Assembly (NCBI GenBank): GCA_016584495.1
Contig: WAID01000006.1
Coordinates: 2,852,001-2,916,000, forward strand
DNA from: Celoporthe dispersa
Taxonomy: Eukaryota; Ascomycota; Sordariomycetes; Diaporthales; Cryphonectriaceae
Reading direction: 5' to 3'
DNA length: 64,000 nt
Shown here piece after piece: positions 47,578 through 58,543 of the stretch. Made by a program: the position numbers and the translations under genes. Within the stretch, counting starts at the first letter, position 1. The number at the start of each line of letters is the position of its first letter. Below the pieces are notes generated by a model. It had not been told where the DNA came from and searched no databases. It was given only the letters and a program-made list of their open reading frames with translations.

Positions 47578-50500
47578 AGTGTTTTGTCTTCGAGGATGGG
47601 CTGCTGTGCATGGCCCTCACCGTCGTTGAGCAACTTCGTGATGGCAGACTGGGTGAGATACCTCTACGCGTTCAGGCAGAGGTCCATGTCAACTACCCAG
47701 CCGCCATCACAGCTTTCCTACCTGATGGTTGGCCATGACCGTCTCACGTCGACTTCCGCACCACCGGGACTTGGATGACAACGAGCTCAATGAATCACCA
47801 GGCGTGTTTCGAACGCCAAGGTGCCTCCACACACTACCCACAGCGAGTCTGTTGTCGAAGACTAGACTACGGATTCCATTTCTGCGTTAGCGAACGGATC
47901 GGTTCTCCTCGTCCATGGACCCAACAACCACACAACTTGTGAATGACAACATCGACACGATCATCGGCAAACATATACAACCTGGCCGCCCGGTCCTTGG
48001 CGGTACCCGAAGCTTCGTCCCTCGTCGTTGTCTACCTGCTTGGGAGGATTCTTCTCTCTGCCTTGTCTTTCGTTGCGACTTGTCAAATTCCGCACTGTTT
48101 TCCCTGCTTGATTTTGAATTTGTTTCTGCATCGATCGAGCGAGCATAGCGACTGCCTTGGGCAATTTGTTGCACTTCTGCGTGGGCGTTTCAGCGGTAGA
48201 CCTTCCTGGCTTGATTTGGTGTCTGGCTACAACTCGGCCCCACGGCTGCCTTCTGCTTTCCATTTTCGATTCTCTGTTTTTCTTTCCTCGATGGCTGCTC
48301 CTGTTAGCGAGTGTTTTCTTTCTCCTGTACTATCTTACTCTTCGTTCTGCGCTGTGTCATTGTTTGGTGGGATTTTGATTTTCGCGGTAAAGACCAGGTA
48401 TTCGCATCGGATGGACACAAAGGGAAAATACCAGGCGTTTTGGGACAGGGTCGGACTGGAGGCCGGAAGGCGTCTAGATGCATTTGCATCTCGGGATTTG
48501 GTTTGCTTTCTCTGGGTCTTGTCCCCAACGCTGTTTCGATTCTTGTCTCTTTCTGGTTTCGTTTTTCCTTGTTCACAATTTCATTCATCTCTCTCTCTCT
48601 CTATCTCTACTCATACAGCGTTTTCGATTTGTCTCTCCCTGTTGTGACTTTTCAAGTCTATATTTCCTATCTGAATCTCTGCTCTGAGAGCAGACGGCAA
48701 GTCTTTGCATCAGCCCTGGGGCTCGACAAAGGCAGGACGCGAAGAAATTAAGGGCTGGTCCTCAAGACTTTTTCTGAGCGGTGTCTAACCTTTTTTTTTT
48801 TTTTTCCCTTTTTCGGCTGTGAGCCGAGCTCGCCTCTCTGGTTTCTCTAATCATTCTACAATACCCTAGGCTCTGGTAGCCGGGTGGCTCGTGCGTTTGA
48901 GAGCGGCGAAGTGGGGAGGGACGAAGGAGAAGGAGGGACACAAACTGAGCGCACCGACCACGTCGAGGCCTAAGGACATCAGGCCATGTCTGGCAGCCCA
49001 GATGACGGGATGACGATCCTTTCACCAGCGGGAGGGCTCCTTCGCGCGGGGCGGAAGGATCTCAGATGACCCGAACTTAGAGATGATGCGTGGAGATCTT
49101 GGGAGGCTCGTGGGAACCACTTTGGATAAAAAGAGCAGGAGCATTTACCTTTCCTACCATCGAAAAGATCTACGCCACAGCGGGCTGAGCGAGAGGTCGT
49201 TGATGACAACGAGTCGCCTTGCCGCGCCAAATCGGGGCTGGAGATGGCCTGGCCTTGGACCGCCGGCCTCTAGGTCTGTGCCCTCCCTTTGCTGCGGTGG
49301 GGAGATAGACGAGGCGAGGCTACCTCTGATATGTGCACGGCACCGGAAGACTTAGACAAGGCAGGCAGCGGCACAACATCAAAAGGCTGGCTGGTTCGCC
49401 TTTTTATATTCTTGCGAACAAGTGGATGGAAATGGCTATCGCCATGGGCTGGATACCTATGGGACCGAACCTCTTTCAAGGACACTGCATGTAGCTACAC
49501 ACGTAACAACAAATCACAACAAGATGATGTCGCCTTGCACCTAATGGCCAAGCCAAACAGCCTCGCCTCCATCGCCCGTGCTCGCCTTATGATCCTGTAA
49601 GGCTCGAAAGAGCTGACTGACCGTTGACATCTTCAAGTGGCCCACCCGGACCGTCCATTACGATATCCACCCGTTCATAATGGCAAAGATTACCCATCAT
49701 ATTACCCTAGGTCCGCACGGCAATCCATCGGATCCCACGAGACAGAAGTGGGGTGGGAAGGGAGACGAGAGCGAAAGGGCCCCGCGGCTGTATCCTCTTG
49801 GAAAGAATAATAAGAAGTCCCGAGGGAGGAAAGCCCAGAAGCTGGCGCAAGCGCGGGCGAGCTGAGCCCATTTGCCGATGGCGTGGTGTACCGGCGCGGC
49901 TGTTGATCGGATGAGGGAAGAATCAAGGAAAGGGAGGGGAAAGAAAAAATAAGGCCGTGCAGCTCCAGGTGGGTGGAGAAATTTTCCATGTCATCACCTG
50001 CTCTTTCTTCTTTTGATTTTAGTTATTTTATTCTTTTTCTTTTTTTAAGAGGTGGGTGTGTGATTCTTGTGGCCAGTGGCCACCCACCGTCGTTGACCAC
50101 CACCACCCTTACCCGGGGGGGCGTCCCTGTACAACCCGGCTGACTGGGCCTCCTCGCGGGGATGGGTGGTACGGATCCGCACATGGGATGAATGGAGGGA
50201 TGGATGGACGGACAGGGAACAAATAGGGTAGTATGGTACATAGTACCATAGTATATCCCCCCCTGGTCTTCCAGGTGCTTGAGGATTTGGAGCAGGTGAT
50301 ATCACCTGTGAAAGAGAGAGAGGTTGTGTGAAAGAGAGGTATATTTTTGGGGGCTGAAATTCAGTCTTGGTAAGTGGACATCTGTGCTATACCGATGGCC
50401 ATAGAATGGGCGGGGGGGAGGGGGTGGTGTGTGTGGATTGGATGGGTTCGAAGGATCCGGCTGTTAGTAGGGATTTCATAGGGGGAGAGGATGGTCGAGT

Positions 50501-51494
50501 TCAGCAGGTGTACATGGGTGTGAAGACCGAGGTACAAAACAAGGAAAAGGAAAGATAAAAAATAAGTTGAATAATAATAATAATAATAAAGAAAGCAATA
50601 ATCCAAAAACGGAGAAACGGTCTCCAAGTCTAAACGGAAGGATAAAACGGTGGTTTGTCTGCCCATGTAAGATTAGCCGCTATGAAAGCGAACACATGTG
50701 TGAACCTTTGGTACCTTGAGCAGACCCGGTAAGAAGTACACAGGAAGGCAATGCAACAGTCTTGCATATCTGGGATTCCTACATCAGACGATGACATAGC
50801 TTTGTGCTGACCTTTTTCTCTCTCTTCCCTGCTGACCGTACCAAATCTCACCCAAGCACCAAGCAAAAGAAAGGGAAAGAAAAAAAAGATCACAAAACCA
50901 AAAAGAATTTCTAGAAGTATTCCCTATTTGGAACACCCATGTCGATCAGGCTCCTCCTCCTGCCCCCTTGTGCATACTCTGTCCACTCAGGTCACTTCAC
51001 CCTGTGCTGTTCAATGAAACCCTGGAGGAATAAGCGCGCAAGCGCCCAAGTGTGCAGAGAGAGGAACAAAAAATAGACGAAAAGATAAAATAAAATAAGA
51101 ATACTCAAAGTGTGAACCAAAGTATCTGCGATGCGATCAGCCGTGGCACCGCAGTTCAGCCAGGGCTGCCCCCCCTCCCCCTCTCATGATGGAAGACTGA
51201 GGCACATTGTGTTATTTCCTAGGGTGGCCCCCCCCAAAAAAAAAAAGAAGAGAAAAAAAACGTTCTGTGAGCCTTCTGCGCTGATTTGGGTCACGCTGTC
51301 GCAGAAAAAGGGGTGTGAAGGGCCTGAATGAGACCTGCCTGGTCGATAGCTGCATGTCTAGGATTGGACGCCCCCCCTTTCATCCATGCCGGGCCCGAGT
51401 AATGGGGAATGCGGCAGAGGAGAAGAGTTGCCTTGTATCAACCGACTGCTCATTTCCGAAGGACAGGTACATTGCTGGGTAGTACTGAGACCAG

Positions 51495-51526
51495 CACACA
51501 CACACACACGCACACACACACACACC
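51495..51526 (+). repeat. (CA)n microsatellite
   Basis: About 15 CA units with one CG interruption, read directly. Confidence 0.9.
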
Positions 51527-51840
51527 GCATTGCATCGAGATGCAGCCCTACGGTGGAAGATGTCGGCCTCCTGAGACATGCCAGGGAGAGAGGGGTTTGG
51601 TTGCATCCTGCTGCTGACGGCATAACCACACCCTCTCCCTTCCCCTGCCACTTGTCGAGGCTCCCATAATCTTCCACAGCGGCAAGACCAGGCTCTTGCT
51701 TACCTGAAGTCCTCTGTGGGAGCGGTGTGGGAGCTCCGCGGCTGGATCGCGAATCGGAAGAGGAAAAAAAAAGTTCAAGGCCCGTGGTGTTCCTCATTAT
51801 TTTTGTCTCCTGGGTCCAACCGTCCGAGTACGACTACTTT

Positions 51841-51841
51841 G

Positions 51842-51872
<31 letters not shown>
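51841..51872 (+). repeat. (ATC)n microsatellite
   Basis: About ten perfect ATC trinucleotides. Confidence 0.9.
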
Positions 51873-51903
51873 CTCTCTGGATCCTGAAATCTGACCACCG
51901 TTG

Positions 51904-51950
51904 CGGCTGCTGTCGCTGCTGCTGTCGCTGCTGCTGCTGCTGCTGTTGTG
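51904..51950 (+). repeat. (CTG)n microsatellite
   Basis: CTG repeats interrupted by TCG units. Confidence 0.85.
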
Positions 51951-52161
51951 ATCATCGTTCACGCAGTCATGCTCATCACTTTTCTTTCGTCATCCTGCCA
52001 TGTGCTCGGGTGGTCGCGGTGCCGGCGACGAGGCACTGCATCAGCGTCACATCTGTAGAAAGCAAGGCGTTCCAGAAGGGGAAGGGAAAGAATGAATATA
52101 ATTAAATGCTGTATGTAGGTCAGACCAATGGAGAGCGAGGGTCAGCCGTAGGCATCCACCT

Positions 52162-52202
52162 ATGTGTGTGTGTGTGTGTGTGGGTATCTACACGCATGAC
52201 CG

Positions 52203-52234
<32 letters not shown>

Positions 52235-52272
52235 CCTCTCCCTCTGTGTGTGTGTGTATGTATGTGTATGTG
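52162..52272 (+). repeat. Compound (GT)n-(CT)n-(GT)n microsatellite
   Basis: A GT array (52162-52182), a CT array (about 52202-52245) and a second GT/TATG array to 52272, separated by about 20 bp of ordinary sequence. Confidence 0.9.
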
Positions 52273-53309
52273 GCGCATAAAAATGATCAAAAAAAGAAAT
52301 AATAAAAAAAGCATATGATGGTTTAGAATTCTGATTCGCTCGGGGAGGGAGCGAACCTTGATACCTCCCGCAAGGCGCGGGCCGTAGTAATGGAAGGAGG
52401 AATGGGGGTTTGAAGCCTCGACTCGTCTAGGCCCCTTCCCTGCCTCTACCTCTTGTCTCTCCTTCTCCGTCTGTGCTTTTCTCGCTTCTTCCTCGTCAGA
52501 CCTCTGTTCTGCTTTGCCACTTCCAAAGTGAGGTGATTCCACAGCCAGTAAAAAAAAATAAAAATAAAAAAAAATAAAAGAAGGGAAAAAAAGAAAGAAA
52601 GAATGGGGCTCTTTTGGCCGGGTGGAGAGGATCTGACCTGACCGAGACAGGAGCCGGGTATGGCTGGATAGAGCAGGGGAAAGGGGAATAGTATCAGCCC
52701 CAGCGCCAGGGGCCCGAGATGTCAACGTACTGTGGTACTGGCATGTGCTGGGGATCAGCTGTCGCGGCAGTGAGTGCACCCTGAAAAGTGCCCTGGAAGA
52801 ATAGCCTAGCGGGGGATGGCGACCTCCAGCACCCGCTGGCGGCACCTGCTATAGCACCTATCCGACAGTCCATCTAGGCACTACCGGACTACCAGGTGAC
52901 CCTAAGGGGGCCTAAAAATAGCCCCCAACAGGATGGGTTTCCCTGGTCTAGCGTACCTGTCTCCGCTGGCTGTTCAGGGATCAGGGGGGAGGGGAGAGGG
53001 GCCAGCATGGGTAGGAGATCTGCCGGGGGAAAGGACCTAGATCAGAAGCACTCAAAATCTCCCATCATCATCAGCAGCAGCATTGTTGTCCTGTCTCATC
53101 ATCCAAGACTTGTAACTCGTCATCACGACGTTCCACACACCAGTGTGGATGGGCTGTAGACGGGGGAAATCCATCGGGGATGGTTGGACGACAAAGAGAG
53201 CTTGTAGAGGCAGCCCGGAAATCGGACGAAGTAACACTGACAGGGGCTGGGCCACCTGGGCAGGATCTCTTGGGATCCTAAAATTATACCATCGAGCGTA
53301 ATGCTCGGT

Positions 53310-53333
53310 ACAGCAGCAGCAGCAGCAGCAGCC
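53310..53333 (+). repeat. (CAG)n microsatellite
   Basis: Seven to eight CAG units, not in a supported gene. Confidence 0.9.
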
Positions 53334-55218
53334 ATCACAGGTGCTGACAGCTGTTGTCCCCGAGTAGTGCCGCTGTCACACATACTAGTGAGACGCCCCA
53401 TCTAAACCAGGAAGGAAAACCAAAGGAAAAATAAAATTAAATAAAAGAAAAAGAAGACAAGAAAACAAGGATCTAAAATATTCAATTCAGGATAATAAAA
53501 CACAAACGGCTCGATGTTATCTTCCTGTTTGGGAAAACTGTCCATGTCCAGCCCCAGCTGCTGCTACGTCCCTGACAGGGGGAGGACACCTCATCGAAAG
53601 TGTAGGCCACGCTGAACGGAATTTGCGCCGCGGCCTCGTGTCCACGTCACACAGCATTGCATGCATGCATGCACACCGTAACGGTGCCGACAGTGACTCG
53701 GTGCCGGTAGGTCTGCATGTCTCTGACCTTCAGGGACCGAGCCACCCCGTAACATCAACGCGCTCTTCGACCCACGAACTGCTGCTCAGGGTGCCATGGA
53801 TAGGGCTGAGAAAATTTCTTCCGACGGCCTGTCTGCCTGTAATACGTGCCCTGGCATTGTCTTGAGACGTCATGTCAAAGTCTGACCTGCCTTGGCGGCT
53901 GGTGCCGGTTGCCTTGGGCTCTGACGGGCTGAACGGCCGTAACATGGCTATCGGCATCATCTAGATCATATTTTGTTACCTCATGTACCGTATACCTTCT
54001 TGCTGCTGGCAGTCAAGCTGAACCAGCACCAGTCCGACGTCTTGCACCCAAGTGCGATCGATGAAGTGCCGAGCTGGGCCCGGGTTCCTTTCCGCTCTCT
54101 CGCAGCACACACACATACAGGCAAGATCGCAGGCAGGTCAGACGAGGCATTCCCAAACGCGTGTTTCTCGCGTGGTACCCGGCTTAGTTCTGCGGCAAGA
54201 CCACGCTGCCCTGCGGTGGCTCATGGTGTTGCTATAGAGGAGGTGGCGCCCGTCAGTCTGGGGGCCAGTTTCAGAGGCCCCGGTGGTCTCCTAAGAGGGG
54301 ACTAAAAAGGACGACGCTTTATGACATCTATCAGAGATCGAAGAGGCGGCCCCCAGTGTACACCATGGAGGCTCCCAGGGTCACAAGGTCGCCGACCCCA
54401 TACCCATGGCGGAAGATGTCGACATGTATGTACCGTGCAGATTAAAGGAGAAGAAGAAGAAAAGAGGAAGGACAGGCAGTCTCCAGGCAGTCTCCAGGTC
54501 GGCGAACATGCGAGCAGGTTGGGCTGGGCCAGCGTAATTGCATGTCATTGCGTTGCCTTCGGTGTGAAGACTTGCCAGGTGGTGTCGAGGACGGGTCTAA
54601 GCGAGTATGCGCCGGGCCGCTGGAGCATCCTACATAGTAGATGCATGTGTTCCTCGAGCTCTTACATATGATACGCCGGTCTCAGGCAGGCGATCTCCCG
54701 ACGTTCGAGCGACATCCGGGAAAGCTCTGCCAGGCCTGTGCAGGAACGCATCATTAGGCTCTCAGAGTGGTTGTGTCAGTGCTGTGAGTACTGCAGTACC
54801 AGCCTAAGCTTTATCAGCGCAGATTGTCTGTGGGGAACATCGGCCAAGGACCATACTGCAGGGTGGTATTGGGCCTCTGAACCGACTTGAGCTGCTTGAG
54901 GACAGGAAGGTCTCACCAGTCCGTTTTGCAGTGTGCGCATCGTCTTGAGTTGGTGGATACAAAAGAGCGACTCAGTAAATATTGATGGCATCATACTGGG
55001 TAGGGAGAGCCAAAGCATGCAGGGATATCCCATATTGCCCCGCATATCAGTTGTGCACGGGCCACCCAGTCCCGCCTTCGACCACTCGACAAGGGCCCCC
55101 ATCCATTTGCAGGCGCGTCTTCCACCACGCGTCTACATCGTGAAAGTTACATTGATCATTCAAAACCTATCACGTCTTCAACCCGAAAGTTCGTCAACAC
55201 CAGCAGTGCGCCGACGCA

Positions 55219-57442
55219 ATGTCTGCTGCCAGGCAGCCAAATAGCCAAGATGCCATGGTCCGGCGAGGCCAAGACCAGTATGCAGAGAACAAACTGACGG
55301 CAGCGTTTAGATCATTTAGGCAGGCAAGTGGTTTGCATTCGCACGGTCGCCTCCTGCTCCAGTACTGACCGCGGCTCGCTACAGGCTGTTCTCATGTGCG
55401 AGTGCAACAAAGGTCTCCTCACCTCTTCCGAGAGGCTCGGCATCTCCATCCAGGACATCCCTCTCCCGGTCTGTCATTGTAAGGACTTTATGTCCCTGGC
55501 TGCAGATGACGGCGACAAGCTGGCTATCTACGACTTGGCCAAGAAGCCATGTAGCTGTGGCAGCGGCGTGTTGGGGTGCGAGTCCCGTACACATATCGAC
55601 GCCCTCAACGGGCTGGCCGCCGTGTGTGAGATGCAGAAGGCCTATGAAAAAGCTTACCACTATGCATCACTTCTGGTCATCGTGGCACCTCACGCTCCTG
55701 AGGGCTATCTGAGGTTGGCGAAAGTTCTGCGTCTTAAGGACCCATCCAACAAGCCTGCAACCAAGCGTGTATGCTTGTGGATCTATTCTCAGGCGTCCCA
55801 GAGCGTTCGCATGTACGGTGACAAGGACCACGAGAAGCTCAAGGTTAATACCCCATCCTCATCTCCCATTTCCCCTGTTCGGCCTGGTGCTAACGGGTTC
55901 ACCTAGGTGCTCGGAAGTCTGCTACGAAAAGACATCATCCGATCTCTTCCTGCCGAGGTCCAGGAGATGGTCCTTGGGAAGCTGTCATGCAAGGACCTCT
56001 GCACGGCCATGCTGGTGTCCAAAGCTTGGAACCGCGCGTGCCGCAACAGAGGCCTGTGGCGGCACCTAGAGTTCGTCAAACGCTGGAAATCTATACAGGT
56101 CCGGAATTTCCCAGATCTCTTCACCGATGTCATCTGCAGGCGGTCTCAGAACCTGGCCATCAGCCTGCTCATCAAGAGCATGAGGGACTTCGGGGTTGAT
56201 GGCGTCAAATTGCGAGCCATCCTCAGAGCGTTGCCCCAGCTGAATAGCCTTTCTCTTCACGGTTTCGACCCTAAGACCGCGCTGTACAGACCGGATATCT
56301 ACAACAAAACCCCCTCTCTCCGGTTTACTGTTGACACCATATTGAAGGAGGCACCTGCTACCCTCGAGACCTTGAACTTGGAAGATTTTCACCACAATGA
56401 ATCAAGCACTCCTTTCAGGACACCCCCAACGGCTCGCTTTATCCCCAACCTGAAGGCATTGAGCCTCATCAATATGTCCGAACCAGCCTTCAGCCTTCGT
56501 TTCCTGGTGTCCACAGTCTGGCCAAAGCTGGAGAAACTGACAATCAAGGGGAACACAACCATTCAGAACATCATCGCCTGTCCAATTCTCGATCTCGTGA
56601 GACTTGTCTTCATATATTTCATACTTTGTGGTGTGCCTTGGTCGCTAATTTGCCTACAGGTAAAAGTCGTTCGTGCAACGCCAGCACTCAAGGACCTGAC
56701 CTTAAGTCACGCCCTGATACGAAACGAAGCAGTTCCCGGCCCAAGATGGACAACGTTGGAGCGTCTCAGTATCGGACGGATGAAAGGTCGTCTTTTCGCG
56801 TCATGCGCTACGGTCCGATCACTTGACCTACTGGAGAGTGGGAGTCGAGCTGTCCCTAGGCTTTTCGACTCCATCCGCACTTCCGAAGGACAGGCTGAAA
56901 ACCCAGAAAAGCTGCATAACTTGGAGCACTTCCACTACTCCTGGTCGGATGACAGAATGGCGCCTAGTCTATCTGACCTGGAACGCTTCAGGCCGAGCTG
57001 CGATAACGGTACCCTCCATTCCTTGCACATAACTTTCAACAAGGGAAGCCAAATTGTCCTGGACAAGATCATCAACAAAGACGCGATCCGCACCTTGAGC
57101 TGCTACGATATCGTGATGCCCAGCATCAGGCAGGACGGCGGGGGCTCAACTGGCGACATGCAGGCGTTTGTGGACTGGGTTGTCAGCTTCCCTAACCTCA
57201 CCACTGTCGGCATCTACCCTCAGAAGACAGAAAACGCTTGGCTCGCCGTCGCGAGGGTGATGTCAGAGCGGCCCGACATCAAGACAATCTATACCGACGT
57301 CCTCCGCGGTGTTTACCGGGACCAGGTTCTCGAGTCTGCGGCCAGCAAGGGAATCGAGATCATACATGCCAGCCGCGTACCTGAGCCGGTTCTGCGGCCC
57401 ATCATGACATCGGAGCCGCTGCAAGCTGCGGAGGTCGAATAA
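55219..57442 (+). CDS. F-box protein with N-terminal TPR-like helices
   Basis: Likely substrate receptor of an SCF ubiquitin ligase. Exons 55219-55323, 55385-55843, 55907-56596 and 56660-57442, 678 aa with exact phases. Residues about 15-120 form TPR-like helices (GQDQYAENKLTAAFRSFRQA across the first junction, then DALNGLAAVCEMQKAYEKAY and HYASLLVIVAPHAPEGYLRL). The F-box is about residues 195-240: IIRSLPAEVQEMVLGKLSCK, DLCTAMLVSKAWNRACRNRG, LWRHLEF. The C-terminal ~430 residues carry leucine-rich-repeat-like segments (LPQLNSLSLHGF, ATLETLNLEDFHH, WPKLEKLTIKGN, FPNLTTVGIYP), the usual substrate-binding part. The first intron is GC-AG (GCAAGT..CTACAG). The third, 63 bp, is stop-free and in frame. 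The target is unknown. Confidence 0.85.
55324..55384 (+). other. GC-AG intron in the F-box/TPR gene
   Basis: The donor GCAAGT follows CAG and the acceptor is GCTACAG; length 61 bp. It joins AAFRSFRQ to AVLMCECN without a phase change, giving a continuous TPR helix. No GT donor nearby keeps the frame. GC donors are a known minor class of spliceosomal introns. Confidence 0.65.
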
Positions 57443-58543
57443 GGGGACACCGCCATACAAAGCCCCTCGTGGTGCTCGAAGAGGGCTCAGCTCTCTGTGG
57501 AGTACCTGCGTACTAGTATCTATTACAGACAGTTGCGGCCTCAACACGCTGTCTTCGGCAATACATGACTGCCATTCTTTGAAAACGCCCCGAGAGTAAG
57601 CAAGGTCAGTAAATTTGTTCTCTTGTCAGCTACACGTTAGATGCTGATATGCAGAGAGATTTCCGGCAGCAGGAACCACTCAAAAGTTGGGATCACGGTA
57701 TTGTCTACTTCTGCTGTCCCGATTTTATGGTGATGGCTTAGCCGTGTCGTCGAGTATATTCGATTCGATTCGACCGGGCCACTGAACGCGAACGCATACA
57801 CTGCAGCAACGGCGGGAATAAGCTTCGAAAGTCGTGGGCGTGAGAATTTGGGAAGTTGTTGGTCTAAGGCGTCACTTGGGGGCTCACGAACGAACCTGAT
57901 GGCGCCGAAACCCAAGCAAGGCCACCGTATTCTGACCGATAGCACGACATTCCTAAAGCGAGATAGAGTCGAGACAGCATTGTGAAACGGCTGAGAGGCA
58001 TTGCGGGATGAGCATCATGTGTTGGCGCTCCCAGTCCCTCAGTGGTTTGGAGGTGAGAGGGCTCGACAAGATCATCTGACAGCATCGTGCTGCAGAAGTT
58101 GTATGTGCTGGTGGATGGTGGTTAACATACACGAGACACCAAACTAAAGACGTCAATGAGAATGAGAACTTGCCATGGCCTGATAGAAGAAAAGGCTTCA
58201 GATTTCGAATGCACAGTACACTATACACTCACTGAGTGTGCTTTCCGCTCGTCACCGCCACGCTGCATCGGTGTTGGAGCTCTCTCTCTGTGTGTGTGTG
58301 TGTCACAGGGGATACCCCGAAAAGACGAAAGGGAATGACAGCAAACAAGCAGCGCGAGTGGATATTATTAAATCAAAATGTCTAGCCTCTTCCGATAATA
58401 AAAAATAAAAACACAACGACGACGATGATCCAGCTCTTCAACACGACGACTCCGCCGTTCTCCCAGACGACGGCAGCACGTGAACACACAAGAAACTCCG
58501 CTACCCATCCCCCGACCAGATCTCAGCAGTATCGTGCCTGCCC
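57443..58543. other. Intergenic region between convergent genes
   Basis: 1.1 kb between the F-box gene and the TinA-like gene. A (GT)n tract lies near 58288-58303. No gene was seen. Confidence 0.55.

Larger units (their letters stand above)
47578..55218. other. 7.6-kb region without supportable genes, dense microsatellites
   Basis: Frames here are low-complexity (Ser/Leu/Phe-rich from T-rich DNA, or Arg/Glu from purine tracts) and carry no domains. Visible repeats include CA, ATC, CTG, GT, CT and CAG arrays between 51.4 and 53.4 kb, ATA repeats near 50571-50590 and poly-T at about 48791-48806. Confidence 0.55.

Noticed and set aside
47943..48647. Plus-strand open frame (234 codons) rich in Ser/Phe/Leu
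   Set aside because: T-rich DNA downstream of the 83-aa gene gives long stop-poor hydrophobic frames; no Met-proximal signal, domain or splice logic.
52120..52845. Minus-strand open frame (241 codons)
   Set aside because: Consists largely of translated microsatellites (His/Thr and Arg/Glu repeats) and A-rich DNA.
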